From the NCBI GenBank assembly GCA_050259615.1, contig JBLNAZ010000131.1, forward strand, positions 15,514-79,513: a stretch of 64,000 bases of DNA. Direction: 5' to 3'. The DNA comes from JAAXKN01 sp050259615. GTDB lineage: Bacteria > Bacteroidota > Ignavibacteria > Ignavibacteriales > SURF-24. The position numbers and the translations under genes are program-made. How positions within the stretch are numbered: position 1 is the first letter of the stretch; each line of letters starts with the position of its first letter. Of the stretch, positions 51,865 to 61,174 are shown piece after piece. Below the pieces are notes generated by a model. That model saw nothing but the letters and a program-made list of their open reading frames with translations. It searched no databases and was not told where the DNA came from.

Positions 51865-53133
51865 TTAGAATCCGTAGCCAACGCCGAAGCTGATGCCTGT
51901 GATGTTCATGCCGCTTGTGGTAGCAACAGACATATTCGGGGCGAGCTTCATGCTGATTGTTCTGTCTGTACCCTTCAGGTATTCAAATCCTAAATCAAAT
52001 GTCAGGCTTGAAACCTTATAGCTTGCGCCAACAGAAACTGCGTTGTAGCTGATGCTCGGGAAAAGGATGTTGTATGTTTCATCCGGAGCAGGAGCAGGGT
52101 CAATGTAGTATCCGCCTCTTACGGTAAAGCTGTTGTTGATCTGGTATTCTGTACCGAAACGGATCTGTGTAGCATCTTTCCACTTCAGGTCGAATACTGT
52201 AGCCTTTGCTGCAGTAAGAGCAGTTTCCCATTTGGCATTATCATACTTTGCAACAAACTGGTCTTCGCTCTTTGACCACTGGCTGTACTGTGCGTCAGCT
52301 GTAATTACCCAGTTTTCAATAGGACGGAATGCAACACCGCCGCCAATCCACATCGGCCAGGCAACATCACGGTCGAATTTGCTTTCTGAGGAGCCAAGAG
52401 CTATCATTCCGGGGTTCTTTGCTGTTCCGCTCATGCTGACAGCTGTCTTTGTCCTGAAAGAAGCACCAAAGCTCAGCATTTCATTTAACTTGTAATGAGC
52501 GCCAAGTGTAACACCATAACCTAAGCCTGTTGAAGACTCGTTAAACTGGAATACATGAACCTTGTTGTCCGGTCCTAACATTCCTGCAGGCTTCTTAAGA
52601 TCAAACATTCCGTAGAAGATGTTTAAAGCTGCGCCAACAGATAAATTTTCGTTGAATTTGTAAGCAACTGCAGGAGAAATATCAACTACAGCAATTTTGC
52701 TCATCCATTCAACCTCGGTGCCGCTGCTGAGCTTAAGCAGGTCTTTGCCGTCCCATTCTGAACCGAGACCGGCAGGAACGTAAACACCAAGAGCAAAAGT
52801 AAAATCTTTTGCAGGCTCAAAGCTTATATATCCCATTAAGTTGGGTGATATGTAATGGTTGACTTTCATTTTGGCATCAATTCCAAGAGCAGGGATTTTG
52901 TAAGAACCTGTAGGAATTACGTCTGTTGAAAATAAACCAAGATAATTGCCCTTTAACTGAGCTATACCAGCCGGATTCCAGTAAATTGCAGTATAGTCGT
53001 TGGCAAGACCTATAAAAGATCCGCCCATGCCTAATGACCTTGTGCCGATTGAATTAAGGCTAAGACCATTAGAGAAAATGCAGCCAGTTGAAATTAACAG
53101 TGCAGCTGCCAGTGTTAGTATTTTTCTACTCAC
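51865..53133 (-). CDS. OmpP1/FadL-family outer-membrane transporter
   Basis: A 422-residue barrel of the FadL group, for long-chain fatty acids or other hydrophobic compounds. From GTG at 53133 (GGGAGG box four bases before; the TTG further upstream would sit on top of that box) it has a signal peptide (RKILTLAAALLISTGCIFS) and the family's N-terminal hatch LNSIGTRSLGMGGSFIGLANDYTAIYWNPAGIAQL, shown here as GTRSLGMGGSFIGLAND and YWNPAGIAQL. The end ISFGVGYGF is a typical last strand. It has its own terminator. The compound carried is unknown. Confidence 0.9.
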   Translation of the reverse strand: MSRKILTLAAALLISTGCIFSNGLSLNSIGTRSLGMGGSFIGLANDYTAIYWNPAGIAQLKGNYLGLFSTDVIPTGSYKIPALGIDAKMKVNHYISPNLMGYISFEPAKDFTFALGVYVPAGLGSEWDGKDLLKLSSGTEVEWMSKIAVVDISPAVAYKFNENLSVGAALNIFYGMFDLKKPAGMLGPDNKVHVFQFNESSTGLGYGVTLGAHYKLNEMLSFGASFRTKTAVSMSGTAKNPGMIALGSSESKFDRDVAWPMWIGGGVAFRPIENWVITADAQYSQWSKSEDQFVAKYDNAKWETALTAAKATVFDLKWKDATQIRFGTEYQINNSFTVRGGYYIDPAPAPDETYNILFPSISYNAVSVGASYKVSSLTFDLGFEYLKGTDRTISMKLAPNMSVATTSGMNITGISFGVGYGF

Positions 53134-53202
53134 GAGACCTCCCAAGTGATTTTTTGATAATGAACTAATTCTCAGTGAAGAATAGACATATAAAATTACG
53201 TT

Positions 53203-53703
53203 CTAGCTGATGGTAAGCAGAACGGTATCTTTTTCTACTGAGCTTCCCTCCTTTACGAAAATTTCCTTTATTATTCCCGAAGACGGGGCATGAAGATCGT
53301 TTTCCATCTTCATGGCTTCAAGAATAACAATCGACTCGCCCATTTCAATTGGATCACCGACCTGTTTCTTAATCTTTAAGATCATACCCGGCATGGGAGA
53401 CTTAATAAGATCGTGGTGATTTTCCTTGTTCTTGATGCTCTGCAGGTCCTGGGCTTTTTCCTGCAGTTTTGTTCTGATAGTGGTTTCGAAATAATGACCG
53501 TCAACTAAAAAACCGAATTTATCCTGGCTTAAGGCCGTTGTTGTAATGTCATAGACCTTGTTTCCAAGTTTAAGCAAGTATGAATACTCACTTACTTTCA
53601 GAAGAGAGTATTCTATTTCCTTATCCTTAAAGACTATCTTGCCGGAATCAAGGAGTTTAAAAACCCTTTTATTTCCGTTTACAGTAGCAACATATTCATT
53701 CAT
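53203..53703 (-). CDS. Biotin carboxyl carrier protein of an acyl-CoA carboxylase
   Basis: This is a 166-residue biotinyl-domain protein. The C-terminal domain (about 100-166) begins KSPMPGMILKIKK and includes the biotin-acceptor Lys132 in ILEAMKMENDLHAP. The N-terminal 90 residues are beta-rich and match the linker/coupling part of methylmalonyl-CoA or propionyl-CoA carboxylase-type carriers rather than AccB. It overlaps the end of the biotin carboxylase gene by 8 nt, so they form one enzyme. The carboxyltransferase subunit is not in the window. Confidence 0.9.
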   Translation of the reverse strand: MNEYVATVNGNKRVFKLLDSGKIVFKDKEIEYSLLKVSEYSYLLKLGNKVYDITTTALSQDKFGFLVDGHYFETTIRTKLQEKAQDLQSIKNKENHHDLIKSPMPGMILKIKKQVGDPIEMGESIVILEAMKMENDLHAPSSGIIKEIFVKEGSSVEKDTVLLTIS

Positions 53704-55192
53704 AATGCTTCGCCGTCCATTTGTTGCCTTTCTGAATTTTATTTTCAGACGGGCCCGTCTCGAACATCTTGGATTTTAAGAGAACTGCAAGAATTGAGAC
53801 CGCATCTTCATATTCCTGTGCCTGCTCACCCTTCCATTTGTCGGGAATAAGCGGCATGAAAATATCTTCAACAAAGTTTATGTCAAACGAACCGTCTATA
53901 AATTCTTTTTGCTTGAGGACCCAGCGGCAGGCGGCAATGTTTGTCAGAACGCCGGCTATCTTATATTCACCCAACGCTCTTTTCATCCTTTCAATAGCTT
54001 CCTGCCTGGTTCTTCCCCATGTAATAACTTTGGTAAGAAGCGGGTCATAAAACATGGATATGTTTGAGAACGGGTCTATGCCAGTATCAACCCTGACACC
54101 TATGCCATCAGGCCTGCGGTGCAGTTTGATGTGGCCCGTTGAGGGCACAAAATTATTGTCCACATCCTCAGCATATACTCTGCATTCCAGGGCATGCCCG
54201 TGTATGGATATATCTTCCTGATGGAATGAGAGCGTCTTGCCTTCGGCAATTCCAATCTGTTCCTTTACGAGGTCCAGCCCTGTAATGAGCTCTGTTACGG
54301 GATGCTCCACCTGAAGCCTGGTATTCATCTCCAGGAAATAAAAATTTTTATTTTTGTCCACCAGAAATTCAATTGTGCCCGCATTGTAATATCCGCAGGC
54401 TTTGGCAGCGTTTACAGCTGCGGCGGTAAGTTTTTCTCTCAAAGCCTCATCAACAAAAGTTGAAGGAGCCTCTTCAATTACCTTCTGATGGCGCCTTTGA
54501 ATTGAGCAGTCGCGCTCAAAAAGATGTGCATAATTCCCATGCCGGTCGGCAATTATCTGGACTTCAATGTGCTTGGGGTTTTCAATAAATTTTTCAATAT
54601 ATACGGCCGGGTTGCCGAATGCTTTCATGGCTTCGTTCTGAGCAGCGCTGAGGGAAGCTTCAAATTCTTCTTCACCCGCAACTTTCCTCATTCCCTTTCC
54701 GCCTCCGCCGGCAGAAGCCTTGAGCAGTATAGGGTAGCCTATTTCAAGGGCAGTCTTCTTTCCTTCTTCAATTGAAGTAATTGGGCTTGTAGTGCCGGGT
54801 ACAATAGGCACATTAGAGCGCGCCATGAGCTGCCGCGCAGAAGTCTTATCGCCCATGAGCCTGACGGACTCACTATTTGGACCGATAAAAATAATCCCAG
54901 CTTCCTCGACAGCTTTAATAAATGCGGCATTTTCGGATAAGAAGCCGTATCCAGGATGGATTGCCTCAGCATTGACTTTTTTTGCAAGGTCTATAATTTT
55001 AGGAATATTTAAATAGGATTCAGATGAGGGTGAAGCACCAATAAAATAGGCCTCATCCGCAAGACGGACATGAAGGGAATCTTTGTCTGCCTCTGAATAG
55101 ATGGCTGCAGATGTAATAGAAAGCTCGCGGCATGCTTTAATTATCCGTACAGCAATCTCTCCCCTGTTAACAATCAGTATTTTTTTTATCAA
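53696..55192 (-). CDS. Biotin carboxylase subunit of an acyl-CoA carboxylase
   Basis: An ATP-grasp biotin carboxylase of 498 residues. It starts KKILIVNRGEIAVRIIKACRE, the ATP loop is KASAGGGGKGMRKV, and the catalytic part contains EMNTRLQVEHPVTELITG, then GHALECRVYAED. The C-terminal 50 residues extend beyond plain AccC, as in acyl-CoA carboxylase alpha chains. TTG at 55192 is used with AGGA six bases upstream. It lies between mutS2 (8-nt gap) and its biotin carrier. The acyl-CoA acted on depends on the missing carboxyltransferase, so acetyl-, propionyl- or other CoA cannot be chosen. Confidence 0.92.
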   Translation of the reverse strand: MIKKILIVNRGEIAVRIIKACRELSITSAAIYSEADKDSLHVRLADEAYFIGASPSSESYLNIPKIIDLAKKVNAEAIHPGYGFLSENAAFIKAVEEAGIIFIGPNSESVRLMGDKTSARQLMARSNVPIVPGTTSPITSIEEGKKTALEIGYPILLKASAGGGGKGMRKVAGEEEFEASLSAAQNEAMKAFGNPAVYIEKFIENPKHIEVQIIADRHGNYAHLFERDCSIQRRHQKVIEEAPSTFVDEALREKLTAAAVNAAKACGYYNAGTIEFLVDKNKNFYFLEMNTRLQVEHPVTELITGLDLVKEQIGIAEGKTLSFHQEDISIHGHALECRVYAEDVDNNFVPSTGHIKLHRRPDGIGVRVDTGIDPFSNISMFYDPLLTKVITWGRTRQEAIERMKRALGEYKIAGVLTNIAACRWVLKQKEFIDGSFDINFVEDIFMPLIPDKWKGEQAQEYEDAVSILAVLLKSKMFETGPSENKIQKGNKWTAKHYE

Positions 55193-55200
55193 AAAATATC

Positions 55201-57552
55201 CTATTTAAGTTCAACGATAGTAACGCCATCCCCGCCCTGTTCAATGCCGGCAAAATAGAACTTGCTGACCTGATCATGCCTGGTAAGGATTTCCTTAACC
55301 ATTCTTTTCAGTGCCCCGGTTCCCTTGCCGTGCAGTATCTCTACTCTATCCAGACCTGCCGTGTTGGCATTGTCCAGAAATTTCACTACTTCAAACTCAG
55401 CTTCCTCGGGCTTTTGTCCGCGGATATCAATCCTAACATCAGCTGAAAGGCTCTGGAAACCGGTTCTGTAATCCTGCTTTACTTCTGCATCCCTCTTTTT
55501 AGCCGGCAGAAGTTCATCCAGGTTCACCTGGATTTTTATATTCCCTACAAGTAAAACGGCCCTGTTTTTTTCACGCTCAACTTCAATTATTTTACCTGCA
55601 GTCTGGGAATTGCGAAGCTGCGCAAAATCGCCAGTGGCAAATATATGATTTTTGTCGATTGAATCAACAGCCGGCGTAGAAATTAATTTTATATTTTCTT
55701 TCTTTAATTCCTCAATATCCTTTTTAGCTTCCCTGATGGTTTCGCTTTTTGCGTTGGATTCTTTTATCTGGCGTATGGCCTGTTCCACTTTTCTGTTGAC
55801 GTCTTTGAGATAATCATCAGCGCTGGATTTTGCTTTCTGAAGTATTTCCTTTTTCTGCGTTTCTATCTTTTCGAGGTTTGTCTGATAAAGATTAGCAAGC
55901 CCTTTAAGCCTGGAGTTTTCAATTTCCGAAGAACGAAGCTTCTGCTCCAGAGCCCTCGATCTTTTTTCAAGTTCTACAAGAAAATCCTCCACTTTCATTT
56001 TATCTGAATCGAGATAGCCCCTGGCCATCTGGAGAAAATCTTTTTCAAGGCCGATTCTTTCAGCTACTTCGAAAGCATAGCTGGAACCCGGTATGCCCTG
56101 GTTGAACCTGTAAGTTGGAGCAAGTTTTTCATTATCAAACTCCATAGAGGCATTTTCAAATCCAGGCAGTTCGTTTGCAATAATCTTCAGGCTTCCGTGG
56201 TGAGTGGTTGCAAGCACAATGGATTTTTTCTTCTGGAGTGAGACCAGCACGGCAGTTGCCAGAGCAGCTCCTTCGGCAGGATCTGTACCTGTGCCTATTT
56301 CATCAAGAAGCACGAGTGAATTTTCATCTGCACTGTCGAGAATGTTTTTGATGTTGGACAGGTGAGAGCTGAAAGTGCTTAAGTCATCTTCAATGGACTG
56401 CTGGTCGCCTATATCGAGCAGTATATTGTCAAAAAAGTGGAGGTTGGAATCCGCTCCTGCTGGAATCGGAATACCCGAGAGCGCCATAATGGCAAGGATG
56501 CCCGCGGTTTTTAAGACAACAGTCTTACCGCCTGCATTTGGGCCTGTAATAAGTATTACATTCCTGTCTGAAACTTCAATATTGAGAGGCACTGTATTAG
56601 AGCGCCCGAGCTTCTTAAATAGCAGAGGGTGTCTTGCGTCCAGGAGTCTAACCGGCTGGGTGTTGTCCAGCGAAGGGAAAGAGCCAATAATTTCGAGTGA
56701 ATATTTTGCTCTGGCAAAAATACTGTCGAGGTTTGAGACCGCCTGAAGGGACTCTTTTAGTCTATAGCTTACTTCCCCGATTTTTTTGGTAAGTTCCTTA
56801 AGTATCCTTTCAATTTCCCTTTTCTCCGCGAAATTTAACGACAGGATCTCGTTATTAAGCTCAAGGGTTTCCTCGGGTTCAATATAGACTGTCTGGCCAG
56901 AGGAGGATTCAGAGTGAATAAAGCCTTTAACGTGCCTTTTATGTTCACTTTTAACGGGAACAACCATCCTTCCGTCACGCTGTGTCACGTAGTCTTCGCG
57001 CACGAGGTAGCTGTCGCTCAGGTCTTTTAGTATTCTGTTAATTACCTTGCCTAAGGTATCGGTTTTATGGCGGATTTCCTCGCGGATTTCTTTTAACTTC
57101 TGGCTGGCGTTATCCCGAACGTCGCCGTTTTCATCAATGATCCTGCTTATGTGATGCTCAAAAACCTTGTCTACAAAAAGCATTTCGAGGTATCCTGAAG
57201 TGATGTTTCTGGCTTCAGATTCGGACTTCAGGAACTGGTAAAGCTTTCTGGAGGTTTCAGCGAGTGTAAGTATATCCAGAATAGATTTATTTGTCAGGAC
57301 AGCGCCTTCAATAGCGCTTCTTGAAAGATCATCCCTCAGGTCAGGCAGGTAGCTTATAGGTGGGAAATCATTTTTAATGAGTATTTCCGTGGCCTCTGTA
57401 ACATAGCTCCCTTCAAGGACGGCCTGGCTGAAGTTCTGAATGGGAGAAAGACTGAAAATTTCCTTTTTCCCTGCCTCTGTATATGCATAGCGGGCAATGA
57501 ACTGTAATACTTTTGAGAATTCGAGCTTGTCTAATACTGATTTTGAAATCAT
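55201..57552 (-). CDS. mutS2: MutS2-family ATPase/endonuclease with Smr domain
   Basis: MutS2 lacks the mismatch-binding domain of MutS and has been linked to recombination suppression and ribosome-collision rescue. Core and clamp helices (about 1-290) lead to the ATPase: Walker A GPNAGGKT (337-344), signature STFSSHLSNI, Walker B LVLLDEIGTGTDP. A long coiled coil follows (about 520-625), a KOW-like segment, and the C-terminal Smr nuclease domain (about 708-783, DIRGQKPEEAEFE, ILHGKGTGALKRMV). All motifs are intact; length 783 is standard. It is co-directional with cvpA and yqeY upstream. Confidence 0.95.
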   Translation of the reverse strand: MISKSVLDKLEFSKVLQFIARYAYTEAGKKEIFSLSPIQNFSQAVLEGSYVTEATEILIKNDFPPISYLPDLRDDLSRSAIEGAVLTNKSILDILTLAETSRKLYQFLKSESEARNITSGYLEMLFVDKVFEHHISRIIDENGDVRDNASQKLKEIREEIRHKTDTLGKVINRILKDLSDSYLVREDYVTQRDGRMVVPVKSEHKRHVKGFIHSESSSGQTVYIEPEETLELNNEILSLNFAEKREIERILKELTKKIGEVSYRLKESLQAVSNLDSIFARAKYSLEIIGSFPSLDNTQPVRLLDARHPLLFKKLGRSNTVPLNIEVSDRNVILITGPNAGGKTVVLKTAGILAIMALSGIPIPAGADSNLHFFDNILLDIGDQQSIEDDLSTFSSHLSNIKNILDSADENSLVLLDEIGTGTDPAEGAALATAVLVSLQKKKSIVLATTHHGSLKIIANELPGFENASMEFDNEKLAPTYRFNQGIPGSSYAFEVAERIGLEKDFLQMARGYLDSDKMKVEDFLVELEKRSRALEQKLRSSEIENSRLKGLANLYQTNLEKIETQKKEILQKAKSSADDYLKDVNRKVEQAIRQIKESNAKSETIREAKKDIEELKKENIKLISTPAVDSIDKNHIFATGDFAQLRNSQTAGKIIEVEREKNRAVLLVGNIKIQVNLDELLPAKKRDAEVKQDYRTGFQSLSADVRIDIRGQKPEEAEFEVVKFLDNANTAGLDRVEILHGKGTGALKRMVKEILTRHDQVSKFYFAGIEQGGDGVTIVELK

Positions 57553-57593
57553 TTATCGTGCTTCTTTTTAATTATTCACAGTCAAAAAACGGT

Positions 57594-58235
57594 TTAATTA
57601 GCTGCAATTTTAGTTATCTGCCTGTTTTTATTCTTTTTTGTAATAACAGTTTTATTTACTTTTTTGTTCTTTTCAGAAGCAGATAAAGTATCTATTGCCG
57701 GTGTTATTTGAGCCCCGTTTTTCTTTAATTCCGCCCTGTCTTTGCTTTCAATGTAGTCTTTTACAAAATCCTTGCCTCCGATCATAAACTCAATGGTTCT
57801 GGGCATAATTCCATAAACCGAGCCGTATAAGAGCGACTTGTCTGCAGTTTTTTTATTCGGCACGTTAAAAATATTAAGAAACAGGAATATGCCGCTTATG
57901 AGAAAAATGATCTGCACGGTTCCTGTAACTCCCCCAAGAATCTGATTGACAAACTTGCTCACCTTATCGTGAGGGTGAATGACCCTTTTAATAATAGAGG
58001 TCAGGACAATTACAGCAATGAATATAAGTATACCGGCCGCAATTTCAGCAAGGTAGATCTCCTGGTCCATCAAAGGAGCAATCAGTTTACCTGCTTTGGC
58101 AGCAAATTTAACTGCAAGAAATATTCCGAGGAACAAGCCGAGCAGGCCTATAATCTTTCTTACCAGCCCGTCCTTGAACCCAAGAATAAAGCCTATAATT
58201 ACAAATCCTATTATAATAAAGTCAACGTAGTTCAA
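57594..58235 (-). CDS. CvpA-family inner-membrane protein
   Basis: A roughly 213-residue membrane protein with four hydrophobic helices (about 4-22, 26-45, 63-82, 103-122) and a basic Lys/Asn-rich C-terminal tail. The N-terminus NYVDFIIIGFVIIGFILGFK and LVRKIIGLLGLFLGIFLAV are like colicin V production protein CvpA. TTG at 58235 directly follows the yqeY stop and gives the usual start; a TTG at 58262 would overlap yqeY. The family has an envelope-homeostasis role whose mechanism is unclear. Next to mutS2, as is common in Bacillus and Bacteroidota (cvpA-mutS2). Confidence 0.87.
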   Translation of the reverse strand: MNYVDFIIIGFVIIGFILGFKDGLVRKIIGLLGLFLGIFLAVKFAAKAGKLIAPLMDQEIYLAEIAAGILIFIAVIVLTSIIKRVIHPHDKVSKFVNQILGGVTGTVQIIFLISGIFLFLNIFNVPNKKTADKSLLYGSVYGIMPRTIEFMIGGKDFVKDYIESKDRAELKKNGAQITPAIDTLSASEKNKKVNKTVITKKNKNRQITKIAAN

Positions 58236-58236
58236 T

Positions 58237-58686
58237 TTATTCGCCCAGAACTTTTTCAACAATTGATTTAACTACTTTTCCATCTGCTTTGCCTTTGAGT
58301 TCCTTCATGGCCAGAGGCATAAGCTTCGGGAAATCTGCTTTTGAAGAAGCTCCTGCTTCGGAGGCCAGTTTCTTAATAGTCTCTGTTATTTCCTCTTCTG
58401 TCAGCTGTTTTGGCATATATTCCATAAGAATCTTCATTTCAGCTTCTTCCTTGTCGGCCAGATCATCTCTTTTAGCTGCCCTGTACTGTTCAACAGAATC
58501 TTTTCTTTTCTTTACAGCCGTCGAAAGCATACGGATTTCTTCTTCTTCGTTCAGGGTTTTTCCTGAACCGCTTTTTTCAAATTCAAGTATAAGCGCGCGG
58601 ATTGATCTTATGGTCTCAAGCCTTAGCTTATCACCCGACTTCATGGCAGTTTTCAGGTCTTCATTTATTTTATCTTTTAAGGTCAT
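58237..58686 (-). CDS. GatB/YqeY-domain protein
   Basis: A 149-residue cytoplasmic, all-helical protein with the GatB/YqeY domain: the N-terminal LKDKINEDLKTAMKSGDKLR and a conserved TIRSIRALILEFEKSG, then EYMPKQLTEEEITETIKKL and a C-terminal KADGKVVKSIVEKVL. The domain forms the tail of GatB in tRNA-Gln amidation; the free protein has no proven function but is thought to touch tRNA. AGGAG before the ATG. It heads the yqeY-cvpA-mutS2 run. Confidence 0.93.
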   Translation of the reverse strand: MTLKDKINEDLKTAMKSGDKLRLETIRSIRALILEFEKSGSGKTLNEEEEIRMLSTAVKKRKDSVEQYRAAKRDDLADKEEAEMKILMEYMPKQLTEEEITETIKKLASEAGASSKADFPKLMPLAMKELKGKADGKVVKSIVEKVLGE

Positions 58687-58771
58687 TTCCTGCTCCTAAA
58701 GTGTTTATTGGGCATTAAATACGGATTTAATTGTACATGCAAATATATCAAAAAATAATAATTATTCTCTA

Positions 58772-59467
58772 TCAGCCTTCAGGAATTTTCAAATTCCCGG
58801 GGAGTTCAAATATATTTCCTGTTACAGACCGGAAATTGCTGAAAATGCTGTAAACCAGGTCACCAATTTGAGCAGGCTTTACCATCATGCTTTCATCCTT
58901 AACCCAGGTGCGGTTTTCGGGTGAGTCGATAATAAGCGGTGCCACGGCGTTTGCGCTGAGAGATATTTCCTTTCCCTCTAAAGCCAGCAGAGTGACCAGA
59001 TAATTTAAGGCCCTTTTACTTATTGCATACGATGACCTTTTTACATCCGGAATATCTGCAGCCATTGATGATGTAAAACAGATAGATCCTCCTGCTGAAT
59101 CTTTTACAAGGCGTGCAAACTGCCTGGCCAATAAAAATGAAGAAACGAAATTCATTTTAAGCATAGTCTGAAGCTGATTAAGCGGAGTATCCCATATAGT
59201 GGTGCCCGCATTAAATCCTCCAATTGTATTAAACAAAAACAGGAGTTTTCCTTTTCCCGGTTTAATGCTGCTGAAAGCTTTTTCCACGTCCTCTTCAGCC
59301 GAAAGGTCTCCTGTTGCAATAATCTGGCTATTGGGACTTTTATACGTAACTTTTGACGGGGTTCTGTCAAAAAGATAGATTGTGCTGAAGTCCTTATCCA
59401 CAAAGGAATTCAGGGATTCTCTGCCAAGTTCCCCCCCGGCGCCGAAGATGAGCAGTTCCTTTTGCAT
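58772..59467 (-). CDS. Short-chain dehydrogenase/reductase family protein
   Basis: A 231-residue Rossmann-fold oxidoreductase. The cofactor loop is LLIFGAGGELGRES (Gly-x-x-Gly type), the family NNAG-like strand is FNTIGGFNAG, the catalytic Ser is in CFTSSMAAD and the Tyr-Lys pair is in RSSYAISKRALNYL. The C-terminal ELPGNLKIPEG is short. The substrate is not deducible. It is divergent from the amino-acid permease, with 225 bp between them; its 85-nt gap to yqeY allows either shared or separate transcription. Confidence 0.88.
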   Translation of the reverse strand: MQKELLIFGAGGELGRESLNSFVDKDFSTIYLFDRTPSKVTYKSPNSQIIATGDLSAEEDVEKAFSSIKPGKGKLLFLFNTIGGFNAGTTIWDTPLNQLQTMLKMNFVSSFLLARQFARLVKDSAGGSICFTSSMAADIPDVKRSSYAISKRALNYLVTLLALEGKEISLSANAVAPLIIDSPENRTWVKDESMMVKPAQIGDLVYSIFSNFRSVTGNIFELPGNLKIPEG

Positions 59468-59692
59468 TTTTTCCTCTTTTGTTGTTCTACTTTATAATAT
59501 TTAGTTAACTGAAATAAAAAAGGCAAATTTCTAAAGACTACTGAATATAGAAATATCCGCAAAAAAAACATGTGTCCTGAGGCCATTATTTCACACTGAC
59601 GGGAGGCTTTTCTTTGGAGGAAATTTCCGTTCCGGCAGTTTCATTTAAGCTCTCAATTCTTTATCTTCAAAAGTCAATTCAAGAGGGTATCT

Positions 59693-61135
59693 ATGAGTAG
59701 TGGCAAAAAGGATCAGGAATTAGTCCGGGGTCTTAATCTGCTTGCAGCAGTAATGATAGTCATCGGTTCAATGATCGGTTCTGGAATTTTCCGCAAGCCT
59801 GCAACAATGGCAGGTCAGCTTCTCTCGCCGGAATTGCTTCTTTTGGTTTGGATAATAGCCGGGGTTGTCAGCTTTATCGGGGCTCTTACAAACTCGGAAA
59901 TTTCGGGTATGATAAGTGAAACCGGCGGGCAGTACGCATATTTCCGCGCCATGTACGGGGATTTTACGGCTTTTCTGTACGGCTGGGCAACGCTTTCTGT
60001 TATACAGACCGGAAGCCAGGCAGCAATTGCCTACGTTTTTTCGGAATACCTGGGTTATTTTTTCAAGTTTCCGCATTTCTCCAAAGAAATAGAACAGTTT
60101 GCAGTGTATATGCCGCTTGTAGGCGATATCTTCCCATTGAGGGATTTCGGTACAAAGGCTGTTGCCATTCTAACCATCGGGTTTTTAACAATCGTTAATT
60201 ATATAGGTGTGGTCTTTGGCGGGGCTGTTCAGACAGTAATAACAATAATTAAAATTGCCTCAATAATACTGCTGTCTTTGCTCATTCTTCTTGTCGGCCA
60301 GGGGGCATTCTCAAACGTTTATACCGGTTTCAACATACCAGCTCAGCCTGGGCACAGCATACTTTCGATGATGGGGCTTGCTCTTGCCGGAGCCTTCTGG
60401 GCATATGACGGATGGAACAATGTTACATTTGTTTCGGGTGAAATCAAAAATCCAAAAAGAAATGTTCCGCTTGCTCTTCTCATTGGAACCTTTGCAGTCG
60501 TTGTAATATATGTTTTGATTAATATAGCGTTTCTTTACGTTCTGCCTATAGACAGGATGTCTAAATCGCCTCTTGTAGCCGCCTCGGCAGCCGAGATCAT
60601 ATTTGGTTCCATTGGCGCAAGCATTATATCGATTGCAGTAATTATTTCCACATTCGGGGCCTTAAACGGGAGTATTTTAGCCACTGCAAGAGTGATGTTT
60701 GCAATGGCAAGAACGAAACTTTTTTTCAAAAGTCTCGGTTGGGTACATGAGAAGTACAAGACACCGTATGTTTCGCTGGCAGTTATGGGCGCCTGGTCGG
60801 GAGTGCTGGTTCTAACAGGGTCTTTTGATATAATAACGGATTATGTAATGTTTGCAGCCTGGCTTTTTTATGCCTTGGGTGCTTTTGGAGTTTTTATTCT
60901 CCGCAGGAAGATGCCGGATGCCCCGAGGCCCTATAAGGTATGGGGATACCCCTTTACGCCAGCTATTTTTGTAATATTTTCGCTTATATTTCTGCTTAAC
61001 ACTCTGATTTCTGATACACAGAACGCCAAGATGGGCCTCGTTTTGGTTCTCAGCGGTATTCCACTGTATTTTTATATGAAGTGGAAAACCAAAAACAGCA
61101 AAGCCGCAGTGGTAACACTCGAAGAAAAATTATAA
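59693..61135 (+). CDS. APC-superfamily amino-acid permease
   Basis: A 480-residue inner-membrane transporter with about twelve hydrophobic helices. The first helix holds the unwound substrate site VIGSMIGSGIFRKP (G-S/A-G-I motif), and helix 2-3 has SFIGALTNSEISGMI, followed by ETGGQYAYFRAMYGD, typical of the LAT/YfnA-like group. A later helix has AFWAYDGWNNVTFVSGEIKNP, also diagnostic. Uptake or exchange of neutral or cationic amino acids is likely; the actual one is unknown. An AGAGGG box lies five bases before the ATG. Confidence 0.9.
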   Translation: MSSGKKDQELVRGLNLLAAVMIVIGSMIGSGIFRKPATMAGQLLSPELLLLVWIIAGVVSFIGALTNSEISGMISETGGQYAYFRAMYGDFTAFLYGWATLSVIQTGSQAAIAYVFSEYLGYFFKFPHFSKEIEQFAVYMPLVGDIFPLRDFGTKAVAILTIGFLTIVNYIGVVFGGAVQTVITIIKIASIILLSLLILLVGQGAFSNVYTGFNIPAQPGHSILSMMGLALAGAFWAYDGWNNVTFVSGEIKNPKRNVPLALLIGTFAVVVIYVLINIAFLYVLPIDRMSKSPLVAASAAEIIFGSIGASIISIAVIISTFGALNGSILATARVMFAMARTKLFFKSLGWVHEKYKTPYVSLAVMGAWSGVLVLTGSFDIITDYVMFAAWLFYALGAFGVFILRRKMPDAPRPYKVWGYPFTPAIFVIFSLIFLLNTLISDTQNAKMGLVLVLSGIPLYFYMKWKTKNSKAAVVTLEEKL

Positions 61136-61174
61136 ATTAGATCATAGTAAATTTGGATTAATATTCTGTAAAAA

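Noticed and set aside
59468..59692. Regulatory element between the SDR and the permease
   Set aside because: The divergent gap must hold promoters, but I saw no consensus pair or repeat strong enough to mark. A GGAGGAAATTTCC string is isolated.
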